A stretch of 64,000 nucleotides of DNA. Origin: Thermococcus paralvinellae. GTDB taxonomy: Archaea; Methanobacteriota_B; Thermococci; Thermococcales; Thermococcaceae. The notes below the pieces were generated by a model, which had not been told where the DNA came from, did no database searches, and saw only the letters and a list, made by a program, of their open reading frames with translations. Positions 15,478 to 26,290 of this stretch are shown piece by piece. The position numbers and the translations under genes were made by a program. Numbering within the stretch: the stretch's first letter is position 1; every line of letters begins with the position of its first letter. The stretch covers positions 1,402,681 to 1,466,680 of the forward strand of contig NZ_CP006965.1 of the NCBI RefSeq assembly GCF_000517445.1, given 5' to 3'.

Positions 15478-18400
15478 TCACTTTAAAAAGTAGTCTAAAG
15501 TCCCCTTCTTTGGTTTGGATTTTGCTTCGGATTTCTTTTCCTCTGATTTGTCAGAATCTTTAATATTTTTCAACAATGGAAGCTCAACCCCAAAATGCTT
15601 GTAGATTCTCTCCAGAACTTTAACACCAATGCCTTCAACGGCTAAAAGCTCACTCGGCTTAGCCTTTACAATGTCATTAACGGTTTTAAAGCCCGCATTG
15701 TATAAAGCCCTTGCTCTCTTCCTTCCAATCATTGGAAGCTCTACCAGTTCCAACAGCTCTTCTCTAACGCCATGCTTAAGTCTCAGATGAAGCCTCCTGA
15801 GGTATTTAATCGTCTCACTGCTTGCATTGAGAACCTTCGCAAGCTCAATGAGAGAATACATTAACCAGTCTGCAAGCTCAATAATCCTATACAAGTCTCC
15901 AGTATCAATTCCATAAGCTTCAATCAGCTTTGCTTCACTCACTTCATTGATCCAATCCAAGAGCAGCTTGGCCGTCTTGATTTCACTCAAAAACTTTTGA
16001 AATTCGTAGTCCTCCCAGTAAGGAATTGAGCGGTACAAATAATCCTCCATCTCATAAGCATAATCGAGATAATCCTCCTGCTCCTTCCTCTTTATGCTGA
16101 GCGTTCCCATATCTGGAGTTGATGCCAAAAGCTGGAAGATGCCGAGAGGATTTGGATTTCCCTCTATCTGGGGCAGAGCGTCTTTGAATTTTTTAGCTGT
16201 GAGAGGGTCAAGATAGAGCTGGGAAGTTCTTATACCAAAGGGCAAGGCAATGAAGCGATCATTTAAGTCAATATCTATGAACTCGTTCTCAAGGAGGAAG
16301 TAGACTATGCTCTTCGCTTTGCCTTCAAGAATTTCCAAGTCTTTTCTCTGGTGATAATAGAAGGTCTTCTCCAAAAACCCTATCAACTCGCGGAAGCTTT
16401 CAACTCCAAAGTTTGTAATTAATGCTAAAACTTGGCTTCTAAAAGCGGCATCGTTGGAGAGCATCGAGAACAGCTTTTCAGGCTTTCCAAATATATATTT
16501 CTCCATGAGTTCTTCTAGCTTTTCTGTTTTTGCAACGATAATAGCCTCGCCTTCTTTGTCGTATTTAGGCCTTCCAGCCCTTCCCATCATCTGCTGGATT
16601 TCAAGAACAGGAATATCAGACCAGCCAAAAGTTGAGTACCTCTTTGTATCGCGGATTATAACCCTAAATGAGGGAAGATTTACACCTGCTGAATTATGAA
16701 CAATGAAACCAACGCTGTAGCTTTCATTATCTTCAACTTCAAGATTAAAGACTTCTCCCTTATATTCCTGCTCTTCAATTCTCCGAACTTTCAGAAGGAG
16801 ATATCCATTCCAAATCTTATTGACTTGATAAACTCTATTTCCTAGCTTTGGCAAGGGATAACCTAATTCTTCAAGAAGTGAGTAGTAGCTTTTTCCGCTT
16901 ATTCTTACTTCATACAATCCTTTTCTGCTCCATCTTTTATCCTTTCTATTAAAATAACGAACACTAGAGACATACCCCAATGAAGCAAGTAAAAGTTGAA
17001 GTTGATAAGCAAGATGAGGAGAAACTGTAGAGTAGGTTATATAATTTGATCTGTCCCTCGCATTTATCCTTACATATCCATCGCCTTCTATTAATCCCTT
17101 TAATAACCCAAGTTTTACTTCCCTGTTTCCATTAAATAGGATTACTTCAGGTATTCTTTTATTATCTGCATGAGCCCCTATATTTTTCCTCAGCCATTCA
17201 GCAAATCTTTTGTTGCAGAATCTAATTCTACGCCTATTTCTCTCTTTATCTTCTACAACAATCTTAGCTTTTGGGAAATACTTAGATATCGTCTGAATTA
17301 GAAAACTGGTTATATCATCTTCATATGAAGCAATGTCAAAAAATATAGCGCCTGTTTTTGAAGTAGATCCCTCCGCAATCCATAAACCAATTAAACGTGC
17401 TGTTTCAAAATTCAATGGTAAAAATTCCGGAGTTTTCTCAAGTGCTGGATGATCCCTATTAGTAACTCCAAATTGATTAACTACTTTGGATGGTTTTCTG
17501 AGAGGTATTTTATCAACGGTAACAACAAGTTTAGGGATTGGTTGGAGTAGCATATATGAAATTTTTGGGTCATTATTCTGTTCTATGAGTTCCTTCAAAT
17601 CTCTTGCAGTAACCCAAAATGGCCCTTCATACTCCCACCAAATTACTTGACGACCATTAGAATAGTGAGATTTGTGCCGAATCTGCTTTATAACAAAAAC
17701 TTTATGTTCAGGCGTTATTTTTATAGGGACTGTTCCAAAAGCTTTGATCACAAGCAATTTACCTCTATACTGCCTCTTCAATGGCGTAATAACTTGCTTA
17801 AATTCTCCCGTATGGGTTAAAACAAAGTCTCCTCTTTTAAGTTCAGAAACCTTTTTCACACCATCTCTTGTTATAACCAGAGTATCTGGGTGCATACATA
17901 ATGTCGGCGTCGCAGTTAAGACTTTTATCAATCCTTCCCTAAATGCATCCTCAATCAAAGTTCTCTCCGCTCTTCCTAATCCAGCATGATGAAATGCAGC
18001 ACCGTTAACTAAAACCCCCTTAAGCTTATCATTGGTTGGATTGCTCTCCAATGACTCAGCCAGCTCTTTTAATCTTCTCGCCTCAGGTTTTGTTAAAAGT
18101 CGTCTAACTTTCTTGCCAAGCATTGCCGCTTCTTTTTCCGCTGACCTCCTAGTGTTTACAAAAACCAGAGATTGCTTGCCCCTTTTGACAGCATCAATTA
18201 CGAGAGAGTCCCACTGGGCTGGAAACTTATCAATTTTACCATCTTCCCAAATCAGCTGACCGTGAGCAAAGACACCTTTCCTAAGTTTCACAGGGCGCCA
18301 CTCGCTAACCACAAGCTTTGCGTTCAGCCATTCAGCTAACTCCTCAGCATTTCCAACGGTTGCGCTCAATCCCAAAATTTGGGCTTTGCCAAGCATATGT

Positions 18401-18900
18401 GATAATATCATCTCTAAAGTTGCTCCTCTATCATAAGAGCCGAGGAGGTGAATTTCATCCGCAACGATGAGCTTTACATCTTTAATCCATCTCGATTTAT
18501 GCCTCAAAAGAGAATCGAATTTCTCTGATGTTGCTATGATTATGTCATATCTTCCAAGCCATTCTTCACTGCTGTCATAATCTCCAGTCGTTACAGCAAC
18601 CCTAACCCCCAAGTCCTCCCATGTTTTGAACTCTCTGTATTTTTCTTCAGCCAAAGCCTTAAGAGGGACTAAATAAACTGCCTTCCCTCCTTCAGTAAAG
18701 AGCTTGTGGAGCATCACAATTTCAGCGACGAGGGTTTTTCCGCTCGCTGTTGGAATTGCCAAAAGCAAATTCTCTCCATTGAGAACACCGCTTTTCAAAG
18801 CCTCAGCTTGGGGGGGATACAACTCGCTAATGCCACGCTCTTTAATTTTCCTGACTATCCTTTCATCCACACCAAATCTTGAAAGCTCATCAACCTGCAT
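15478..18900 (-). CDS. hel308: Hel308 DNA helicase precursor with intein
   Basis: The 1140-residue precursor is Ski2-like superfamily 2 helicase Hel308 interrupted by a 402-residue intein; the spliced protein is 738 residues, normal for archaeal Hel308. Motifs (precursor numbering): PTASGKT 50-56, DEIH 148-151, SAT 179-181, then HHAGL and TATPTL just before the intein at residue 334. Afterwards come SAGVNLP, QMMGRAGRP, and near the C-terminus a helix-hairpin-helix-like GVGVKVLERI ratchet/HhH region and a lysine-rich tail ending in the PIP-like TLDYFLK. It unwinds lagging strands at stalled forks. The ATG at 18900 lies about 28 nt from a TATA box, so the message is leaderless. Confidence 0.95.
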   Translation of the reverse strand: MQVDELSRFGVDERIVRKIKERGISELYPPQAEALKSGVLNGENLLLAIPTASGKTLVAEIVMLHKLFTEGGKAVYLVPLKALAEEKYREFKTWEDLGVRVAVTTGDYDSSEEWLGRYDIIIATSEKFDSLLRHKSRWIKDVKLIVADEIHLLGSYDRGATLEMILSHMLGKAQILGLSATVGNAEELAEWLNAKLVVSEWRPVKLRKGVFAHGQLIWEDGKIDKFPAQWDSLVIDAVKRGKQSLVFVNTRRSAEKEAAMLGKKVRRLLTKPEARRLKELAESLESNPTNDKLKGVLVNGAAFHHAGLGRAERTLIEDAFREGLIKVLTATPTLCMHPDTLVITRDGVKKVSELKRGDFVLTHTGEFKQVITPLKRQYRGKLLVIKAFGTVPIKITPEHKVFVIKQIRHKSHYSNGRQVIWWEYEGPFWVTARDLKELIEQNNDPKISYMLLQPIPKLVVTVDKIPLRKPSKVVNQFGVTNRDHPALEKTPEFLPLNFETARLIGLWIAEGSTSKTGAIFFDIASYEDDITSFLIQTISKYFPKAKIVVEDKERNRRRIRFCNKRFAEWLRKNIGAHADNKRIPEVILFNGNREVKLGLLKGLIEGDGYVRINARDRSNYITYSTVSPHLAYQLQLLLASLGYVSSVRYFNRKDKRWSRKGLYEVRISGKSYYSLLEELGYPLPKLGNRVYQVNKIWNGYLLLKVRRIEEQEYKGEVFNLEVEDNESYSVGFIVHNSAGVNLPSFRVIIRDTKRYSTFGWSDIPVLEIQQMMGRAGRPKYDKEGEAIIVAKTEKLEELMEKYIFGKPEKLFSMLSNDAAFRSQVLALITNFGVESFRELIGFLEKTFYYHQRKDLEILEGKAKSIVYFLLENEFIDIDLNDRFIALPFGIRTSQLYLDPLTAKKFKDALPQIEGNPNPLGIFQLLASTPDMGTLSIKRKEQEDYLDYAYEMEDYLYRSIPYWEDYEFQKFLSEIKTAKLLLDWINEVSEAKLIEAYGIDTGDLYRIIELADWLMYSLIELAKVLNASSETIKYLRRLHLRLKHGVREELLELVELPMIGRKRARALYNAGFKTVNDIVKAKPSELLAVEGIGVKVLERIYKHFGVELPLLKNIKDSDKSEEKKSEAKSKPKKGTLDYFLK
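16693..17898 (-). mobile_element. Intein with LAGLIDADG homing endonuclease in Hel308
   Basis: The 402-residue intein begins with Cys (CMHPDTLVITRDG) and ends with VHN, followed by Ser of the C-extein (SAGVNLP). Block B TPEHKVF is at residues 62-68. Two LAGLIDADG-type motifs, LIGLWIAEG (169-177) and LKGLIEGDGY (266-275), indicate a complete, possibly active homing endonuclease. It sits in a conserved helicase motif, which is a recurring Hel308 intein site in archaea. No stop or frameshift is present. Confidence 0.95.
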
Positions 18901-18921
18901 TGCATATCCACTAAGGGAAAA

Positions 18922-18932
18922 GCGTTTATAGA
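18922..18932. promoter_or_regulatory. Shared TATA box firing in both directions
   Basis: One element reads GTTTATAGAC on the plus strand and GTCTATAAAC on the minus strand. The ATG of hel308 is 28 nt away on one side and the ATG of a 56-residue ORF is 25 nt away on the other. A-rich BRE-like sequence flanks both sides. Both genes would be leaderless. Confidence 0.55.
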
Positions 18933-18952
18933 CTTTTGGTCTAGCTGATAGC

Positions 18953-19123
18953 ATGAAAGTTGAGGTACCGTATTTAATCTTTGAGGTAAATGGAAAAGAG
19001 TACATGATTGATGCTTACTTTTCAAAGAAGCTTGAGCGGATTGAAAAACCTGTAAATACTGTTTTAGTTTTTAAATTTCCTACGAAAAACTTAAATGAGA
19101 TGAAATGCAAGTACCATCTGTAA
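18953..19123 (+). CDS. 56-residue hypothetical protein
   Basis: A short frame (MKVEVPYLIFEVNGKEYMID to KCKYHL) starts 25 nt after the TATA box shared with hel308 and has no ribosome site, as expected for a leaderless gene. It looks like a small beta-strand-rich protein with basic residues. No family is recognised. The spacing, codon use and position before the next ribosome site make it plausible, but it is unproven. Confidence 0.55.
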   Translation: MKVEVPYLIFEVNGKEYMIDAYFSKKLERIEKPVNTVLVFKFPTKNLNEMKCKYHL

Positions 19124-19143
19124 AAACTGCTCTGGTGGTGTAA

Positions 19144-19386
19144 ATGGTTAGGGCTTATGTTTTATTGACGGTTGAAATTGGAAAAGTTGAGAAAGTTATA
19201 GAAGAGCTCAAAAAGATACCAGGAGTTACAAAAGCAGATGCTGTTACTGGACCATATGATGCAATAATACACATCGAAGCAACAGACCTCGGAGAGCTCA
19301 CAAGAAAAATATTGCATGACATACATAACATTGACGGTGTAATTGACACAACAACAGCAATAGTAGTTGAATTAGAGGGAGAATAA
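19144..19386 (+). CDS. Stand-alone Lrp/AsnC ligand-binding (RAM) domain protein
   Basis: This 80-residue protein is a single RAM domain without a DNA-binding part: AYVLLTVEIGKVEKVIEEL, GVTKADAVTGPYDAIIHIEA and DGVIDTTTAIVV. Such small proteins form decamers and bind amino acids, and they may modulate full-length Lrp proteins. GGTGGTG lies 6 nt before the ATG. It ends at the convergent SRP19 gene with no gap. Confidence 0.9.
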   Translation: MVRAYVLLTVEIGKVEKVIEELKKIPGVTKADAVTGPYDAIIHIEATDLGELTRKILHDIHNIDGVIDTTTAIVVELEGE

Positions 19387-19698
19387 CTACTTTTTCCTCC
19401 TCCTAGACTTCCTAAGTTCCCTAATCTTTTGGGCAATTAATCTTAGGCTTTTTGACTTCCCATATTTGCTTTCAATAATGACCATTCCTCTCGTTTTAAG
19501 TGCTTCATCTAGTCCAGATAATCTCGGATTCAACTTGTTCCACTTAACTTCAACAACTTTCATACCAATAGTCTCAGCTGCTTCAATGATTTCATTAAGT
19601 TTGGGAGACTCAACTGCTAAATTTTTGGAAACCTCTCGTCCATATTTCCTTGATAACCTTGCATCCAGTTCACTTGTCCATACTACAAATTTCCTCAT
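19387..19698 (-). CDS. srp19: Signal recognition particle subunit SRP19
   Basis: The 103-residue protein matches archaeal SRP19: WTSELDARLSRKYGREVSKNLAVE at the start, NPRLSGLDEALKTRGMVIIESKYG in the middle and a basic tail (RELRKSRRRKK). It binds helices 6 and 8 of the 7S RNA, which is itself encoded at 27659-27975. AGGTG sits 6 nt before the ATG at 19698; upstream in-frame GTG and TTG codons are too close to that site. Confidence 0.93.
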   Translation of the reverse strand: MRKFVVWTSELDARLSRKYGREVSKNLAVESPKLNEIIEAAETIGMKVVEVKWNKLNPRLSGLDEALKTRGMVIIESKYGKSKSLRLIAQKIRELRKSRRRKK

Positions 19699-19756
19699 TC
19701 TCAACACCTAAAAGGTTTAAAAGCATAGGAATGTTAAAAATTCTTTGGTGGGTAGT

Positions 19757-20383
19757 ATGAGAATTCACTCTATTGGGAAATTTCTAAAAAGTCAAGTGCG
19801 AGGAGGGGATGTTGTTTTAATAGAATATCCTAGTGCCTATCCTTTTGAAAATCTTGCATGGGGAGAGATTATTCCCGAGATTTCTCATGATACCCAGACA
19901 GTTGTTGATGACTTCTTTGGTATTGGGGATTTAAGCTTCAGGAATTACATTAGAAGAGTTTCTCCAAAAGAGTATAGAAAAATTATTGATATAACAAAGC
20001 ATATAAAAGTAATTAAAATAGGCTCTGGAAGGGCCAGTTATGGCTCAATCGTAGATGAAATACCCTTAACATACGAAATATCTGAATTTATGAAAAACTA
20101 CTACGATGCGATTAGAAAAGCTCTCGTAGACTCTATCAAGCCCCTATACTTTCTAAGCTTTGGATTAGCGGAGTACTTCTACTTTGGAAAGGAAAAAGCA
20201 ATTCAGGCAATTCTCTTCAGCAGAAGCAATCTTCCAGTAGAGGACTGGACATCAATTTATCTGATAAACAAAACCTTAATAGAAGAGCCCCAATTAGCAG
20301 TTTTAGAGGACATTTCAGCGTGGATTCTTGATATAACCCAAGAAGAGGGAGAGTACATAATCAGACTCAAAAAAGGAAGCTGA
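19757..20383 (+). CDS. DUF257 protein (Thermococcales-specific)
   Basis: From the ATG at 19757 (GGTGGGT upstream) the product is 208 residues. It resembles the DUF257 family, which is largely limited to Pyrococcus and Thermococcus: GGDVVLIEYPSAYPFENLAWGEI near the start, YLINKTLIEEPQL and AVLEDISAWILDI near the end. The family has a RecA/KaiC-like layout without a clear P-loop. Function is unknown. It precedes trmI by 12 nt and is probably co-transcribed. Confidence 0.75.
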   Translation: MRIHSIGKFLKSQVRGGDVVLIEYPSAYPFENLAWGEIIPEISHDTQTVVDDFFGIGDLSFRNYIRRVSPKEYRKIIDITKHIKVIKIGSGRASYGSIVDEIPLTYEISEFMKNYYDAIRKALVDSIKPLYFLSFGLAEYFYFGKEKAIQAILFSRSNLPVEDWTSIYLINKTLIEEPQLAVLEDISAWILDITQEEGEYIIRLKKGS

Positions 20384-20395
20384 TGGTGAGAAGAA

Positions 20396-21157
20396 GTGAT
20401 AACAGAAGGAGAAAAGGTTCTATTAGTTGATCCTAGGGGAAAGAGATATTTAATAACTGTGAAAAGAGACGAATTTCACACAGATTTAGGAAAGATAAAC
20501 CTTGAGGATATAATTGGAAAGAATTTCGGAGATATTGTTGAATCTCACAAAGGGTATAAGTTCAAAATTCTAAAACCCAGAATAGTTGATTTCATTGATA
20601 AGATGAAGCGTGGTCCTCAGATAATCCATCCAAAAGATGCTGCTCAAATTGTGGCATTTGCTGGGATTTCTCCAGGAGATTTTATAGTTGAAGCAGGAGT
20701 TGGAAGTGGCGCACTAACTCTTTTCTTGGCAAATATAGTTGGACCTAACGGAAGGATAGTCAGTTATGAAGTTAGAGAAGATTTTGCAAAGCTTGCATGG
20801 AAAAACATTGAATGGGCAGGTTTTGATGATAGAGTTACTATAAAGCTCAAAAGCATTTACGACGGAATAGACGAGAAAGACGTTGATCACATAATTCTCG
20901 ACTTGCCCCAGCCAGAGAGAGTTGTTGAGTATGCTATAGAAGCATTAAAACCCGGAGGATATTTTGTCGCTTATACCCCATGTATAAATCAAGTTGCTCG
21001 TCTTTATGAAAAGCTGAGAGAATTTAAGGAGCATTTTATGAGGCCTAAAACTATTGAATGTTTGGTTAGAGAGCAGGAAGTAAAGAGAGAGTGCATAAGG
21101 CCGAGAACTAGAATGATTGCACACACAGGCTATATCACATTTGCAAGGAAGATTTAA
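20396..21157 (+). CDS. trmI: tRNA (adenine-N1)-methyltransferase TrmI (A57/A58)
   Basis: The 253-residue enzyme starts at GTG 20396 with GGTGAG upstream. It has the small N-terminal beta domain and a class I methyltransferase fold with the SAM loop VEAGVGSGALTLFLA (near residues 100-114) and the catalytic motif LDLPQPERV. Archaeal TrmI methylates A57 and A58 of the tRNA T-loop. Four cysteines near the end (CINQVARL, ECLVREQEVKREC) match those that form disulfides in the Pyrococcus enzyme (recalled). A C/D sRNA runs antisense immediately downstream. Confidence 0.93.
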   Translation: MITEGEKVLLVDPRGKRYLITVKRDEFHTDLGKINLEDIIGKNFGDIVESHKGYKFKILKPRIVDFIDKMKRGPQIIHPKDAAQIVAFAGISPGDFIVEAGVGSGALTLFLANIVGPNGRIVSYEVREDFAKLAWKNIEWAGFDDRVTIKLKSIYDGIDEKDVDHIILDLPQPERVVEYAIEALKPGGYFVAYTPCINQVARLYEKLREFKEHFMRPKTIECLVREQEVKRECIRPRTRMIAHTGYITFARKI

Positions 21158-21214
21158 TCAGCAGAGAGGGAGGTTCATCATCACCTCAGCGTACCGTGAG
21201 GCTCATCCCCAATT
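21155..21214 (-). ncRNA. C/D box sRNA (2'-O-methylation guide)
   Basis: On the minus strand the order is complete: C box GGGATGA (21209-21203, one change from RTGATGA), 13-nt guide GCCTCACGGTACG (21202-21190), D' box CTGA (21189-21186), 4-nt spacer, C' box ATGATGA (21181-21175), 13-nt guide ACCTCCCTCTCTG (21174-21162), D box CTGA (21161-21158). Spacing fits archaeal dual-guide sRNAs. The D' guide is complementary to GUACCGUGAGG, a nearly universal 23S rRNA sequence; by the +5 rule it would direct methylation of the first C of ACCG. The target of the second guide is not recognised. Exact ends are estimates. Confidence 0.82.
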
Positions 21215-21281
21215 CTGAAATTTAGACTCCTCTTTTTAGGATTTTTGGTTAAGTGTTGCTGTTCTCAAATTTTTTTCGATG

Positions 21282-21316
21282 TTGTTAACCTTTGGTTAAC
21301 AATACTTTTATAAATA
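21282..21316 (+). promoter_or_regulatory. nfnAB promoter with SurR-type operator
   Basis: GTTGTTAACCTTTGGTT (21281-21297) is a perfect GTTn3AACn5GTT. It is also the core of a larger perfect dyad with arms TTGTTAACC and GGTTAACAA (21282-21290 and 21294-21302). The TATA box TTTTATAAATA (21306-21316) follows 4 nt later. SurR is known to control NADPH- and sulfur-linked redox genes in Pyrococcus. Confidence 0.78.
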
Positions 21317-21376
21317 CTTAATGTTCAAAACCTTTGTAAATGCTCAAGAATGAGCACATGTACGGAGGTGTTCATT

Positions 21377-23685
<2,309 letters not shown>

Positions 23686-23764
23686 CTTTCTCTTTTAATT
23701 CCTTGTTATCTATCACTCCAGAAGTTGACGGTAGATTTATGAAGACAATATATGTAATAAGGAC

Positions 23765-23822
23765 ACAAGCGATGACGAGCTCTAGGGTATCTGAAATGTG
23801 ATGAAAAAAGAAAGCCGAGCTA
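23765..23822 (+). ncRNA. Possible C/D box sRNA downstream of nfnB
   Basis: Plus strand: C-like box GCGATGA (23769-23775), 15-nt guide CGAGCTCTAGGGTAT, D' box CTGA (23791-23794), 3-nt spacer, C' box GTGATGA (23798-23804), A-rich 10-nt guide, then a degenerate D box CCGA (23815-23818). AGC before the C box can pair with GCT after the D box. A TATA-like GATTTATGAA (23734-23743) is about 26 nt upstream of the expected start. The weak C and D boxes lower confidence; the rRNA or tRNA target was not recognised. Confidence 0.5.
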
Positions 23823-24161
23823 CTCCTTTTCCTCTTCTTCAATCTCCTCAAGGATATGTTCAAATTTCTTGAAGTCCTCGCTTTGTGCAACGAGAGTTAT
23901 GAACTCGTCAATCTCCTCCTTCTCGAGGAATGAACCAACTAAGAGCCTTCCAGTGTAACGGTTGTTCTTAATCTCCCAGAACATGTAGAATTCAGGGAAT
24001 TTGTTCTTGATTTTTCTATAAGCAACTCCATACTTAGAATCCTTAAGAGGATTCTGCTCAAGGAAGAAATGATTTTCAGAGAGCTCAATCTTATGGAGAA
24101 TAGCTCCACGCTTAGTTCTCACAAGCTTAACCTTAACATCCCATTCCTTTAGGGTTTTCAT
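23820..24161 (-). CDS. Hypothetical protein upstream-linked to gcvH
   Basis: The 113-residue protein starts at ATG 24161, 6 nt after GGAGGTG. It is a mixed alpha/beta protein (WDVKVKLVRTKRGAILHKIE and FPEFYMFWEIKNNRYTGRLL) with an acidic tail (EEIEEEEKE). No family is recognised. It follows gcvH on the same strand with a 46-nt gap, so it may belong to the same transcription unit. Confidence 0.75.
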   Translation of the reverse strand: MKTLKEWDVKVKLVRTKRGAILHKIELSENHFFLEQNPLKDSKYGVAYRKIKNKFPEFYMFWEIKNNRYTGRLLVGSFLEKEEIDEFITLVAQSEDFKKFEHILEEIEEEEKE

Positions 24162-24207
24162 AAATAGCACCTCCAACGAAATTATGAAAAAACAAACCCA
24201 AACAAAA

Positions 24208-24612
24208 TCAGAGACTCTTCAAATACTCAGCATACTGCTCGGCAGTCATGAGATTATTTAAGTCCTCCTCAAGGTTTGATGGCTTAATCTTCGCAATCCA
24301 TGCTCCATATGGATCCTCGTTGATTTTTTCTGGAGAATCCTCAAGCTCTCCATTAACTTCAACAATTTCACCGCTGACTGGAGCGTAAACTTCGCTCACA
24401 GCCTTGACGCTCTCAATTTCACAGAGAACATCACCCTGTGAGACCTCTTTTCCAACTTCTGGAAGCTCAACGTATGCAACATCGCCAAGCTCTTTTTGAG
24501 CATAATCGCTTATTCCAACAAGAACAGTTCCATCATCTAAAACTTGAACCCATTCATGCTCCTTTGTGTAGTATAGTCCTTCCTTAACCTTGTATTCGCC
24601 TACCTCAATCAT
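24208..24612 (-). CDS. gcvH: Glycine cleavage system H protein
   Basis: The 134-residue lipoyl-carrier protein carries the lipoylation motif EIESVKAVSEVYAP with Lys70. The start HEWV block (YTKEHEWVQV) and the GDVAYVELPEVGKEV segment are typical. It shuttles the aminomethyl group in glycine cleavage, or serves as a lipoate carrier. The other gcv genes are not in this window. The ATG at 24612 has GGTGG 5-6 nt upstream. Confidence 0.94.
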   Translation of the reverse strand: MIEVGEYKVKEGLYYTKEHEWVQVLDDGTVLVGISDYAQKELGDVAYVELPEVGKEVSQGDVLCEIESVKAVSEVYAPVSGEIVEVNGELEDSPEKINEDPYGAWIAKIKPSNLEEDLNNLMTAEQYAEYLKSL

Positions 24613-24669
24613 GAGAACCACCAGAGTGTTTTACGGCTGAAAAACATTTAAACCTTTCTACATTTTTGG

Positions 24670-25542
24670 TTATCCTCTCCTAGTACCGCCATAAATAATT
24701 CCAGCCACTATTAAAGCAAGGCCGATTATTGTTGAAATCAAAATCTTCTCCCCCACTGCAAAGTGAATTATAATCAGAGAGATGAACGGGGTTAGGTAAA
24801 CAAGGTTTGCTATTTGGGCTGTTGTTTCTGATAATTCCAGCGCTTTAAGCCACAAGAGAAAAGTAATGCCCATTTCAAAGGCACCTATGTAGACTGCACC
24901 AGCTAAGCCTTTGAGGGGAGGGGATGTAAGACCATGAACGAGGAGTACAAAAACTAAAGTGTAAATAAAACCAAAGACAAAGTTAAAGAACATTTTAATC
25001 ACTGCCTCTCTTTCATCTTTCAGATTCAAAATCCAATAAGTTGCCCAAATCAGTGCGCTCATTAAACCCAAGAAAGCTCCGTAAGGATTAGCAAACTTAA
25101 GAGCTGTTATATTTCCCCGCGTAGAAATTATCAAGACCCCACAAAAGCTGATGAGAACACCTAAAAAGTTTCTAAGCCTAACTTTTTGTTTCAGTAGTGG
25201 AATTGAAAGCAAAGTCAGCATTATTGGCCAAGTATAGTTCAAAGCCTGAGCTTCCTGAGCTGGGAGGAGGGAATACGCTTTGAAAAGGACGAGATAGTAG
25301 AGGAAAGGGTTGATTAATCCGAGAACTGCCGAGTATCTGTGAGCAGACAAGTCTTTCAAGGCATGAACTTTTCCCTGAACTACAGTCAAAATAGAAAATA
25401 TGAGAAGAGATGCTAGTGAGGCATAGAGCAGAAGATTTGCATAGTCAAGATATCTAAGGGAGAGCTTAAAAGCTGAGGCAACAGTTGACCACAGCAACAC
25501 CGCAAGGAAGGCATAGAGATAAGCTGATTTTTGAGTGCTCAT
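24670..25542 (-). CDS. EamA/DMT-superfamily transporter
   Basis: This 290-residue protein has ten hydrophobic segments in two EamA repeats (roughly residues 8-130 and 150-285). The first repeat holds LLWSTVASAFKLSLRY and the second GLMSALIWATYWIL. Substrate unknown; DMT proteins export amino acids or other metabolites. I chose the ATG at 25542 because a TATA box (CCTTATAAC, about 25575-25567) lies 26-28 nt before it, indicating a leaderless message; more upstream starts would extend a non-hydrophobic tail past the promoter. Confidence 0.88.
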   Translation of the reverse strand: MSTQKSAYLYAFLAVLLWSTVASAFKLSLRYLDYANLLLYASLASLLIFSILTVVQGKVHALKDLSAHRYSAVLGLINPFLYYLVLFKAYSLLPAQEAQALNYTWPIMLTLLSIPLLKQKVRLRNFLGVLISFCGVLIISTRGNITALKFANPYGAFLGLMSALIWATYWILNLKDEREAVIKMFFNFVFGFIYTLVFVLLVHGLTSPPLKGLAGAVYIGAFEMGITFLLWLKALELSETTAQIANLVYLTPFISLIIIHFAVGEKILISTIIGLALIVAGIIYGGTRRG

Positions 25543-25696
25543 GCATGTTAATGCGTAGCGCAGAGTTATAAGGATTATCCGATGCTTATTCGACATTAAG
25601 AGAGCAAAACACACACTTAATCAAACTTTCCTAAAGTTTGGTAGAGAAAGGTTTAAATATGCATTTCTACACATTTATGAGTAAGAGGTGGCAAAA

Positions 25697-26290
25697 ATGA
25701 TGCTCATATTAGAAGCTTACTTTAAGAATTATCCGGCAAGAAGGAAAGTCGCAGAGTTTTTATTTGAGAACGGGCTGAGTGTTAAAAACGGAAAGATATA
25801 TCTAAGAGACGTAGAGGTTCCAATAAGTGAATTATCAAGGGTCATCGGAGTAAATAGAAAGATAATCTACCATACTATTGAATACATCGAGAAAACCTAC
25901 CCATTAAAGCTTATTTTCGAGCGATTGACTCCACTACCAAGCCTAATTGATGTTGCTCCAATAATGGGCTGGGAAGTTCTTGAGATAGAACTTGAGAAAG
26001 ACCTTTATTCCCAAGCAATTTCAAGCGTTCTCCAGATTCTCTCAGGTAACAACGTTCCAATAATGGAGATTTTCAGCAGAAATTTGAGACAAGAAGACAG
26101 CAAAGCATACATAGTTATAGATGGGACTCTGCCAGTTGACGTATTTGTAAAAATCAAAGATATACCAGGATTCAAAAAGCTCATTCTCCACACGCCAGAG
26201 AAGAGAAAAGAAAACTTTGTATGTGCCTACTGTGAAGTTCGCTACTGTCCAAAAAAAGTGGTTTTAGAAAAGATTGGTTCAAAGGCTTAA
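25697..26290 (+). CDS. COG2150-type regulator of amino acid metabolism with ACT domain
   Basis: The 197-residue protein has an N-terminal winged-helix-like part (residues 1-75: [20 protein letters not shown] and [20 protein letters not shown]), an ACT-like part (about 85-165) and a C-terminal cysteine cluster [10 protein letters not shown]. This layout fits the archaeal family of predicted amino-acid regulators. Target genes are unknown. GAGGTGG lies 6 nt before the ATG at 25697, and a TATA box TTTAAATATG is at about 25652. The stop overlaps the convergent acylphosphatase gene. Confidence 0.82.
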   Translation: MMLILEAYFKNYPARRKVAEFLFENGLSVKNGKIYLRDVEVPISELSRVIGVNRKIIYHTIEYIEKTYPLKLIFERLTPLPSLIDVAPIMGWEVLEIELEKDLYSQAISSVLQILSGNNVPIMEIFSRNLRQEDSKAYIVIDGTLPVDVFVKIKDIPGFKKLILHTPEKRKENFVCAYCEVRYCPKKVVLEKIGSKA

